Of a DNA stretch of 64,000 nucleotides, positions 34,986 to 44,700 are shown in pieces. How positions within the stretch are numbered: position 1 is the stretch's first letter; every line of letters starts with the position of its first letter. This DNA is from Musa acuminata AAA Group (lineage: Eukaryota > Streptophyta > Magnoliopsida > Zingiberales > Musaceae). Position numbers and translations under genes: made by a program. A model generated the notes under the pieces. It had not been told where the DNA came from. It made no database searches and saw nothing but the letters and a program-made list of their open reading frames with translations. Location: contig NC_088335.1 of assembly GCF_036884655.1 (NCBI RefSeq), forward strand, positions 40,730,501 through 40,794,500, written 5' to 3'.

Positions 34986-36608
34986 TTTGTAAGACTGTAA
35001 ATCTGTAATCTCAACTCCTATTTTTGGTATTGGTCAAGGCATCAATCACCGCCTTATTCGGTGCTGCTGTTGTGATGCAGTTAGTAGCAACACTATGGGA
35101 ATGAAGGGTTGCTGCGAGGATGCGGGGATGTAGCTGCGGTCGCCGTGTGGGAAGCAGCGATGCTTGTTGCGGTCGCTGCGTAGAGGGATCGCTGTTGCTG
35201 AGGGCTTGGAGGCAGCGATGGTGGTGCAGCTAGGGCAGCACCACCAAGGGCTCACCGCTGCGATGGCTACGACGGCGCGGATGGAAGGCAGCGTTGCTTT
35301 GTTTCTGTCACACTGTGGAAGGAGGCGCTGGTGAGAGGCAATGATGCTTGTTGCAGTCGCTGCGTGGAGGGATCGCTGCTGCTGAGGGCTGGGAGGTAGC
35401 GATGGTGATGTGGTTGGGGACAGCGCCGGCAAGGACTCGCCGCTGCAGTGGCTGCGATGGAGGAAGAGTTGCTGCCCTGTGTTTTTGTCACTGTGTGAGA
35501 TGAGAGCGCCGAGGCTGAAAGGCGACGGTTGTGACTGCTGTGACCCAAGGAAGCAATTGCCGAGCAGCCGGGTTGAAGCTGTGGTGATGCCAACCAACAA
35601 CTGCAGCAGCGGAGGCAGAACAAGAGGGAGGTGGCGTTGAAGCGGCCGGGGTTGAGGCTGCAGTGGTGGCAACCGGCGGCTGCGGCAAAGATGCAGAGCA
35701 AGGGGGCTGCAGATACTGTGCAGATCGAGGGGGTTGAGGTGAAGGCTGCAGTGGCTGGCAGCAGCAGTCGTGGCAGGCTGGGCGGCGAGCGGCGTCGTCG
35801 CTGGCTGGGCAGCAGTTTCGACGGTGGTGGCAACCGGCGTTCGCAGCAGCAAGAGGATTACCCTGTTTCTCGGTCAAAAGGGGGCAGAGCAAGGGGGAGT
35901 GGGGGCGGTCGTTCTCGCCCGAGCCAGGGGGAGCGGCGGCTGGGAGGCGAGCAGCGGTCGCCGCACGGTGGCTGGCAGTGGTGGTGGGTCGGCTGGAAGG
36001 CGACGGCGCTCGAGGCGTGGCTGCGATCGACGAGGGGCTGCGGTAACAGAGGAAGCTCTGTTTCTGCAACCGCTGCAAGGAGGGGCTGCGGCAACCGGCG
36101 GCTACGGCTTCGGTGCCGGCGGTCCTTCTCGCTCGAGCGAGATGGGGACGCAAGGAGAAGAGGTCGCTGGCCGGGTGATCGAGCGGTGGCGATGCGGCTG
36201 GGAAAAGTGGTGGTGACGCGGCTGGGAACAAGGGCAATCCGTGAGTTGCCCTGTTTCGGTCGCCGCGAGGAGGGCGACAATCGGCGGCTGCGGCTGCGAC
36301 CCAAGGGAAGGCGGGCGGCGGTGGAGAGGCAGTGGTGGTGGCGCGGCTGGGAGCAGCGTCACCAACGATCGCCGAGGAGGAGAGGTCGAGCGGCTGCGCT
36401 GCGACGCAAGGGGAGGCGGGCGGCGGCAGTAGGGCTGGGATGGACGCTGGCAGCGTCGTCTCCTGGCCGGGGAACAGCGGCGGCGGTGGTCACCGGCCGG
36501 GAAGCGGGGCGATGGTGGGCGCTGGCCGGAGAGCAGCAGCGGCGGGTGGGCTGGCCGGAAGCAGGGGACGCAGGGGTGGCTGCGGCTTCTTCTTCCTCTC
36601 GTGTTCCT

Positions 36609-36668
<60 letters not shown>

Positions 36669-36807
36669 TTGAACGAGATGGGGCAGCGAGGAGTTCGAGC
36701 GGTGTCGAAGGTTGCTGGCCGGGGAAATAGCGACAACGGTGAAGAAAGAGTTGCCTTGTAGTGGTGGTGGGGAAGAAGGGAAGCAAGGCTGCGGCGGGTT
36801 GCGTCAA
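34986..36807 (-). other. Long GC-rich untranslated leader of the nested gypsy element
   Basis: About 1.8 kb between the primer-binding site and gag, made of GCGG/CTGCGG-rich triplet-like DNA with local re-use of short phrases (GTTGCGGTCGCTGCGT occurs twice, near 35165 and 35355). It is open in several frames on both strands because stop codons are rare in this composition. The predicted low-complexity proteins match no domain and are not counted as genes. A run of 57 T lies at 36611-36667. Confidence 0.7.
36611..36667. repeat. Poly(T) tract, 57 bases
   Basis: Uninterrupted T on the + strand (A on the element's coding strand) inside the GC-rich leader. Confidence 0.95.
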
Positions 36808-36827
36808 GGATCGTTGCTCTGATACCA
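36808..36827 (-). other. Primer-binding site of the nested gypsy element
   Basis: The minus strand reads TGGTATCAGAGCAACGATCC two bases inside the 5' LTR; it begins with the plant initiator tRNA-Met complement. Confidence 0.92.
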
Positions 36828-36829
36828 AA

Positions 36830-37126
36830 TGATAAGATTCTAAAGTCTTCTCCCTAAAGGAGAGGATCGGCCTCACTTCGAGGGGATCGGTCTCCTAGGG
36901 TTTGTCGAAAGACAGAATAATAATTTTCATAGATTACCGAAAAGAAGTAGTTACATCCCTATTTATAGAGTTCCACCCAGGGTCCATCAGGACTTGAACT
37001 CTAATAATAAATAAATATTAAATAAACCTCTACTTGATTCTAACTGAACTAAACCGACTCAATAAACAATTGGACTAAACAGACTCAATAAACATTATTC
37101 AAAAGCTCAGAAAAAAGTTCCTGACA
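36830..37126 (-). repeat. 5' LTR of the nested gypsy element
   Basis: 297 bases; matches the 3' LTR except that the tandem CTTCGAGGGGATCGG units are fewer. Confidence 0.92.
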
Positions 37127-37640
37127 GTAGGTTTGAATCTTCAAATTCTATTGGTTCTCCCTTAGTTTGCTGCTCAAGTTGTACCAAAAAGCCACTACAT
37201 ACTTTATGCAAAACCTTCTCTATTTGTTGTGTGCAAATCGTCGTTACGTCATCCCCACGTTTCCCGTGCAGGATCACATGTTTCTCCTACTGTAAAATTT
37301 CATAATTAGTTGCATAAAATTCCAAGAAATATCACCTAATATCGTCAACCATTTAATTCTGAGCATGGCCTCGTGATCATCAAGAGGGAGGAGGAAGAAA
37401 TATGCAATTATCTCTTGGTCCTGCAGCAACAGTTTCACTCGCGGGCGCCTACGATCATACTTCAAAATCCATCCATCGACGACTTTAAAGTCAAACCTAC
37501 TGTAATTCTCGATAGGTAAGGCCATCCGGACAGCAACCTTACTGTTTAGGAAGTTATTAGTACTGCCCGTGTCGATAAGAACAGTGATCGGTTATTGTTT
37601 GAGAAGGCCTCCAACTTTTATCGTTTGCGGGTTTGAATAG
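37127..37640 (-). pseudogene. Chromovirus protease and linker to reverse transcriptase, broken
   Basis: On the minus strand the protease start VLIDTGSTNN appears at about 37555-37604, then NYSRFDFKVVDGW and LPLDDHEAMLRIKWLTILGDISWNF, the usual gypsy protease-to-pol linker. The frame then runs through an EQQTKGEPIEFEDSNLL segment to the insertion point of the nested element. Stops interrupt it. Confidence 0.85.
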
Positions 37641-37717
37641 CCGGCTAGTGCATATACCGTAACTTCGGTCGGTTGTGGCTCTTCTTTTGCATCTTCTTCT
37701 TCATGTTTAAGGCTCTC

Positions 37718-38849
37718 TTATGGATGTTCAATGACCTCTTCTTCTACTGGTTTAATCATAAGAAGGCTCCCTTTACTATAAAGATGCTCACGGCTCCATG
37801 GTTTGTCGCAATGCCAACATAACCCCTTCGCATATCGCTCCCGAAGCTCTTCTCTTGTCAACCTCTTTGGTGCTGGGATTCGGTCGATAGTAGGGGGGGC
37901 TGAGGCCTTTAGAATTGTAGGTCGAGGAGTGATCCTAGTCCTTCGAGCTTCATGGTTCAATCGCTCCTCTTGATGTCGTGCGAAAGAGATGGCTGTCATA
38001 AGCGTGTATAGTTGTCGCACTTTAACTTCTCCCCGGATCTCCGGCTTCAAGCCCTCAATGACGGTCCCCAATAGCTGTTTTTGAGACTAATCACGAGTTT
38101 GATTAGATAGCCTTTCAAACCTGGTTTGGTACTCTTGAATGGTGAAGGTTTGTCGGATCTTTGCTAGTTGTACATTAATGGTTCTCATAATCGGTTGGTC
38201 CAAAGCGGATCAGCAGTCCTTCTTTGAATTGTCACCATAAGAGGACTCCATGAGTGTATTCAAATCAGTTAAACCATTGTATGGTATCCCCTTTAAGATG
38301 TATAGCTGTAATTTTCACCATAGATGCGTCCGCGGTTTGGTGGTACCAAAAATATCGCTCCGCGCGAGAGATCTAACCAATCGAGTCTCCTTCTTCCCAT
38401 CTAGGGAAGTCTACCCTCATGTGTAGATAGTTGAGGTTGGTCATAGAGCCTCCCCTCCCTTGGAAGTCATCTCTTCGGGCTTGGTGTGATTGTTTTGAGC
38501 TCTCTCCTTGATGTGATTTCTTCGGGCTTGGTGGTCGGCTCAAATTGAGTTCGGTAAAGGGAGTCCGAATCTTATCCTCCATTCGGGCCTCGAAAGCTTC
38601 AAATTTAGCATTGATTACTTCCTCATATGCCATAGTATATGCCTCCAAATCTGTGATGTTAATATCTCTCTTTTGTTGTCGGGTTAAAGGCATGTATAGG
38701 TTGAGAGAAATGATGGTCGAAAGGGTTGGTGGATGTAGGCTGCAGTTTAGGCTTGTTTTGTGGCTATTTTGGGTGTAGTTTGAGGGTGTGGTTTGGTGGA
38801 GTTTTAGGGCTGTGGATGAAAGTTTTGGATCTATGGTAGATGGCAGCAA
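37718..38849 (-). pseudogene. Chromovirus gag, broken
   Basis: Minus-strand fragments contain PLTRQQKRDINITDLEAY, a helical segment, LHMRVDFPRWEEGDSIG and, after frame changes, EIRGEVKVRQLYTLMTAISFARHQEERLN and the zinc-knuckle region GLCWHCDKPWSREHLY, where the last cysteine is tyrosine. These are gypsy gag landmarks. Confidence 0.85.
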
Positions 38850-39944
38850 TGGTTTGATAGAAATCAGTAGAAGTTCCTACAAATATGTGCTATCTTGTAA
38901 GAGCAGAATTGTCGTCGAAGAAACAGTGATTTCTTGACAAAATTTTTACAAAAAACTTGAGAAATTTGAGGAGAGAATTGACAACAAAATCTCAGTTTAT
39001 ATGACAACAAGGATCTTTAATTTAATCAAGAAATTTTAAACAGTATAACAGCAAGAAAATTGGTGCAAGTTGTGATAGCAGAATTCTCATCGAAAAATTT
39101 CAGCGGTTTACAATGAAAATTTGCAGCAACACAAAATTAGTTTTAGAGATGAATTCCTTAATAGATCAATTTTTTTATGGAAGCCAAAATGATCTATGAA
39201 GTGTATAAGAAATTTCATTAAAAAAAGATTGTAAATAGATGGGTTAAGGCAACAATATGCGGTTGAAATTTTTTACATCATAGATTTTCAAGTGTAGCAG
39301 ATTGGACATAAAAGATCAGTGGTTTCTATTAAGAATTTTTCGATGAAACCAAAGGAAAATCACCTGTTAGAAAGTATCAAAGCTATCATAAAAATTTCAT
39401 AGAGATTTGGATAGAAAAAATATAGTAGCAAGATCAAACAATCTGTGTTATGCGGTTGGAAATTTACAGTGCAGATTTTCAAGTATAGTAGTTTAAACGT
39501 AAAAGATCAATGGTTTATATTGAGAATTATTTGACAAACCCAAAGGGAAATTTGCTATTAGGAAGTGTCTAAGCTGTCAAAAAAATTTTGTAGGAATTTG
39601 GATAGAAAAAAATGTAGTAGCAAGATCAAACAAACTGTGCAATGCGGTTGGAATTCTGCAATGTATCTTTTGTCGTAGAGATGAAAACTTTGTGACGAAA
39701 AGTTTATGCAGCAATATAGGAACAATTTTTTTTTTAGATTTTCGAATAAGGATAACTAAATTGCAGCAGCAGTAAGGTAGGAAACCAGAACCTGTTGCAA
39801 TTCACAAGGAGATCAAAGGATGATCTGTGGTGGTGGAGATGACGACGGAATTTGGCGACGATCTTTTAAGCAATTGTGAGAATTGCTTTGGGCAGTTGTG
39901 GAGGGCTGATGGATGGTTGTGGAAGGGCAACGAGATGCCAAGAA
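38850..39944 (-). other. Leader region of the chromovirus
   Basis: AT-rich, non-coding. Two diverged copies of a phrase (a TAGTAGCAAGATCAAACAATCTGTG-like block near 39423 and 39614, and a TTTCAAGTGTAGCAG-like block near 39287 and 39478) indicate an internal tandem duplication of roughly 190 bases. Confidence 0.6.
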
Positions 39945-39960
39945 CGCTGCTCTGATACCA
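39945..39960 (-). other. Primer-binding site of the chromovirus
   Basis: The minus strand reads TGGTATCAGAGCAGCG two bases inside the 5' LTR; initiator tRNA-Met type. Confidence 0.92.
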
Positions 39961-39962
39961 GG

Positions 39963-40412
39963 TGTTAGAACCCTTACAGATTCTAAACTTGGGGTTGATC
40001 TCTTTAGGGGATCGACCTCCTTGGAACTCTATAAGGGCTCATCCCTTCAAGTTGCTGCTCAAAGGCTACAGAAAAGATTTATCTATTACTTATGAAAAGA
40101 GAAGGAATACATGACTATTTATAGGGCTTCTAAACCCTAACTCCTAATAGGACTTCTACTCAAGACTTATACTTCTAACCAACTTTTAATAGGACTCCTA
40201 TTCCTTTACAACTCCTAATTCCAACATCTTCACATTTTTAATAAGGGTCGACTTAGATAGGTTTTACATGAATGTCTCTCTCAATTAATAGGACTCCTAT
40301 TCCTTTACAACTCCTAATTCCAACCTCTTCACATTTTTAATAAGGGTCGACTTAGATAGGTTTTACATGAATGTCTCTCTCAATTAGGACTCTCCTGGTT
40401 AGAGTGCTAACA
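39963..40412 (-). repeat. 5' LTR of the chromovirus
   Basis: 450 bases. A block of about 90 bases (from TAGGACTCCTATTCC to GTCTCTCTCAATTA) is tandemly duplicated at about 40190-40385, which explains the length difference from the 3' LTR. Confidence 0.93.
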
Positions 40413-40417
40413 TTATT

Positions 40418-41753
40418 TCCTATATCTTTTTCCTAAACAAAGCACCTCTTATGTTTTAAATTATGAGAATATCTTTATGACCGTCTTCGTGGTCACTTTT
40501 GACCTATTGTTTCGTTGTATAATTGTCTCTATCGCTGTTAGAATCGGTGCATGCACTACTTACTTCCTTATGATGAAATCTACGATCACTTGGGTTACTT
40601 CTGAAAAGATAGGTAGATTCCTTACCCTCGATTGGTGCAATAGCCTCTTCTGTGCTAGCCATCACCTCCACCACTCCTTCATTGTTACCTTAGATGGCCC
40701 CACCAACTACAATCATCAACCCCTCAACACTCTCTCTCTCTCTTTACTATCATATTATATGTCCCATAGGTTCGTTGCACTTCCATCGAGGGAGAGAAGT
40801 CATAGGCGTATCATCACGACGTAAGATATTCTCGAAAGACAAAAGGTGATGAAGATGACCATAGTGACTTACAAAAAAAGACGATCATAGTGCGATAGAA
40901 GATAATCAATCACAAGAATAATTTTATCTTCTAAAAAATAAAAAAAACTATATGAAAAAATAAAATATTTAAATATTTCTTGAAGAATTTATTCTTAAAT
41001 CCAAACACATTCACGGTAATACTCACATCTTGGATATTGATATTTTTATGAATCGAAGGTACTTGCACGTAATTGGACGGCATCCTTTTAGGTGCTTTCA
41101 TAGACAGCCTGTTGTCATGTGAAGATATTATTCTATTCATACGCAAAATCTTGAGGTGCACCGACCACTGTTCTAACACTCGACAAAGAAAAAAACAATA
41201 ATAATAACAAAATCTTGTTTGTTCCACAGCCATTTCATACACAATTGACAATGATGAAGTCACATTTAAAAGCAATCCTCTTCTCATGGTCTTTTGGGGA
41301 TCACCCCTAAATGCATATATTCATGTGCCCAAAATGTGCATTTTACAACATGAAAATATTCATGTGCCCAAATGGTGCATTTTACAACATGAAAATATTT
41401 AATTGCCAAACTCTTAAATACACTCACGAAAAAATGAGCACAAAAGAAAATAGTCCAAAGAGGTAGACGCTAACTCTGAACTTGATTTCCAGCAGGCTTC
41501 AATCAGCAGTGTTCAAATAATATTTCAATTGAAATAACGAAAGATGAATCTTTATTTTATTTTTATATTTTCAGCAAGAATGTTGAAATAATCCTTCAGC
41601 CAAAATTCACAAGAAAAGGATTCATCTGAGAATGATCAAACCCCCTACAACACCACCTTTGAAAGCCCATACTCGTACACCAAGACCACTTGTAATGCTC
41701 AAAAGAATCCCATCAGAGATACCCATTTTGTACTCTTGGAGAGGATGATTTCT
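40418..41753. other. Intergenic DNA and epsin 3' UTR
   Basis: AT-rich with no recognisable gene. A near-exact 33-base phrase (ATTCATGTGCCCAAA-GTGCATTTTACAACATGAAAATA) is repeated in tandem at about 41320-41399. The right ~200 bases should be the 3' UTR of the epsin gene. Confidence 0.5.
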
Positions 41754-44700
41754 TCATCTGCTATATCCACTTCCACCTCCACCACCATATGGTTGCTGAG
41801 ATCCATAGTTGCCCATGCCCATCATGGGGTTGTAGCCTGCCCCAGGAATACCATTTCCACCCAGCGGGCCTCCCATCGGCGGTCGTTGAGGCATCATTCC
41901 CTGGTTCATTCCCATGTTCATCCCCATGCCCATAGGTTGATTCATGCTTCCACCATAACCACCCATCCCCATCCCCATCCCCATCCCCATCCCCATGCCG
42001 GCACCGCCCATCATGCCCATTCCCATTCCGGAACCACCCATCATGCCCATTCCCATACCAGCACCACCCATCATGCCCATTCCACCCATGCCCATGCCCA
42101 TACCATTGCCCATCATGGGATTTGGAGGGACCGCTAAGGAACTTGCACCAGCACGTCCAATGCCGGAGCCAGATCCCATAGCTTTGCCCATGGTGGTGAT
42201 AGATACCGGTGCTGTAGAAACCTTCTTATCTTCTCTTCTTTTCTCCTTCCGATTCATAGAATCAAAATCAATGCCAATATCCGCATGAGGATTGATTTTA
42301 GCTGCAAAAAAATATAAGTGTCAAACGAGAGAGTATGGCTCAAATGAAAATTACAACAGAAACATGGAATATAATATATTATTATATGGTAGCCATAAAT
42401 TTTTAAGGTAATGCCATAGCTAATTAGTTGACTTCTCATGCTATAGCCACCAAAACATCTCACACTTGGTTGGGAGGATGGCCTCCCTGACGTTGATATT
42501 TTGGTTTGCTAGGATGCCGACTGTGTTTATTTCCATTTTACTTAATAAAACAAATATGCCACTATGCAGTATTTTACAAATGCAATGATACAATGCAATA
42601 TCATGTGATTATGGAGAAATGTTAGCAAGGGATCAAAGCATCACTTAATTGAAAATTAAATCATTGTTATCAGAAAGCGGTTCAACACTTGCTGATAATA
42701 TCTAGTGAATGCTAAGGGCCTTTGCAGTAAACAGCACTTGGAAATTAGAAAAGAGAACTAAAAATGGATGAAAAAGATCAAGCACTTACGTCCTGATATA
42801 TTCAGATTCACTAGACCTCGACTCAGTGTGTCAGCCCAGACTGCTGATTTGGGTTCAAACTTTTCCTTTGATTCAGCTGTTCTTATAGGTGGTAAAGCTG
42901 ATGGAGCAGGAGTCACTTCTAAGGCAGTGGGAGCCTGAGGGCCGGGCTGCGAAGGAAGATTCAACTGCATGGACTGGTTATTTATTTGAGCAATAGGATA
43001 AGCTGCCTCTGACAACTGGGTGGATTGGTTATTTATTGGAGCAATAGGACGAGCTGCCTCTGACATAAATGGTGCTGGTGGACCTGACTGAGGAATAAGA
43101 TTTCCTTGTCCATGTGTTGGTGTTATAGGACGAGCTGCCTCTAACATAAATGGTGCTGGTGAACCTGACTGAGGAATAAGATTTCCTTGCCCATGTGTTG
43201 GTGCTACAGGTTGAGCTTCCTGCATGGGAATATAAGCTGCCAATCCTGTTTGTGTGGCAAAAACACCAGAAATATCATCCCTAGCCTGGGCAGCATGATT
43301 ATTTGTTGGAGTAATAGGACGAGCATCCTGGGCAGGAAAATGAGTTGTCTGTAATGCAAATGGAGCTTGTGGACCTGACTGGGGAATAATATTTTGTTGT
43401 GCATCTGCTGGTGCTGCAGGTTGAGCTTCCTGCATGGGATTAAGGGCTGCTGATCCTGTTTGTGTGGCAAGCATCCCTGAAATATCATTGCTTGCCTGAG
43501 TCAGAGGAGCTTCCTGGGTCAAAATCGCTGGACTTCCATAAGAGCTTTGTTGACCATCCAATGGAGGATTGCATGTAACACCAAAAGCAGCATCAAAATC
43601 AAAGTCTGTGGCTGTTTGTATCTCGGAAGCTTCAGGTGGGAAAATTTCAGCACCTCCAGTGGAAATTGAAGAGTTGAAGGAAGTGACATGTGCAAAGCTC
43701 TCTAGCTGGTTGGAGGAATTTTCATGGATAGCTATAAAAGGAAGATCACCAAAAGGATTCTCACCATGCTGCATCAAAAAGGGCAAAAAGCAAGAATCAC
43801 ACTCGGTAAAGCAGATAAGAAAAGAATAAAAAGTGTAGAAGCGAATCTACTCAGATCAAGGAAACGCCATAACAGATCTCTACAACAAGAAAAATATTTC
43901 TGAAGTTACTGCATGAACAGTTTTTCCTTCATCAAGACAAGATTATTATGTTATAAAAGTAAACAAGTCAATGAAACACCATATCAGATCTTTATGAGAA
44001 ACAAAAATATCTGAAGTTACTGAATGAGCAGTTTTCTCTTCATCAAGAGAACATTATTATGTACCGAAGAGTCTAATCCAACAATACCTCATTCCAATTT
44101 TTTGAACATGTACTTGAGCTAATAATCATTCCTCTTATGCAAGACTTATGCTAATAACTTGATGATCAAAGATACCTGGCTCATTGCACCAGATGACATC
44201 ACCATAAAATCTGCCCCAAGATCTGAATTTGTTGGAAGATCAACCCCAGTACCATTAGTGGCCGTAGGCAAAGGCATCATATCCAATGAATAAATAGAAT
44301 CCAATGCTGATGCTGATCCAAATAAGTCCATCTCCAGACTACTTGCAGCAGGTGGGCCAACTGCAGGTGAAGCAACTGTTTAGAGGAAGAAAACAAGAAC
44401 TGGTCATTACTCATTACAAAATATATTCGACATGTAACAATACGGAAATGTTAACAGTTGTAAAAAATAAGATGCTTGTCTAAGATATTTAAAGGCAATA
44501 TCATAACCACCCATCTATCTCTAACAATTTGGTGTTTCGTTGTCAGTACTTGGGATTCTGGCAAAATCCCTTCAGTAAACATTTATCATGCAGAAACCAT
44601 GTCTAAATGATCACATCGTACCACTGCTTTTGTATTAAACTGTAAATTAATGCAAGAATTATACGCAGAAGTTGACAGAAATTAGGGAAATTTCATTTAT

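Larger units (their letters stand above)
33387..37126 (-). mobile_element. Non-autonomous Ty3/gypsy element, gag-protease only
   Basis: LTRs at 33428-33822 and 36830-37126 (TGATAAGAT...CCTAACA/CTGACA), target duplication GTAGG, primer-binding site and polypurine tract for the minus strand. It carries a shortened gag-protease frame (34023-34985) and a 1.8-kb GC-rich leader, but no reverse transcriptase, RNase H or integrase. Only about 200 bases separate the protease from the 3' LTR. It must depend on proteins of another element. An extra 41 bases (33387-33427) lie outside the full 3' LTR but inside the target duplication. Confidence 0.92.
29788..40412 (-). mobile_element. Ty3/gypsy chromovirus, decayed, with two later insertions
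   Basis: LTRs at 29788-30181 and 39963-40412 (TGTTAGAACCC...CTTAACA/GCTAACA) with a perfect target duplication TTATT (29783-29787 and 40413-40417). The primer-binding site next to the right LTR and polypurine tract next to the left one give minus-strand orientation. Pol order is protease, reverse transcriptase, RNase H, integrase, chromodomain, the gypsy chromovirus order. A 1.5-kb solo LTR (30563-32071) and a second gypsy element (33387-37126) sit inside it. Several internal deletions make it non-functional. Confidence 0.94.

Noticed and set aside
34986..36876. Long open frames (up to 376 codons) on both strands in the GC-rich stretch
   Set aside because: They overlap in many frames, are low-complexity, include the poly(T) run translated as poly-Phe or poly-Lys, and lie between primer-binding site and gag of a retroelement. 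Lack of stops follows from composition.
41736..42288. His/Thr-rich and Pro/Met-rich + strand frames
   Set aside because: Antisense of the methionine-glycine repeat of the epsin last exon.
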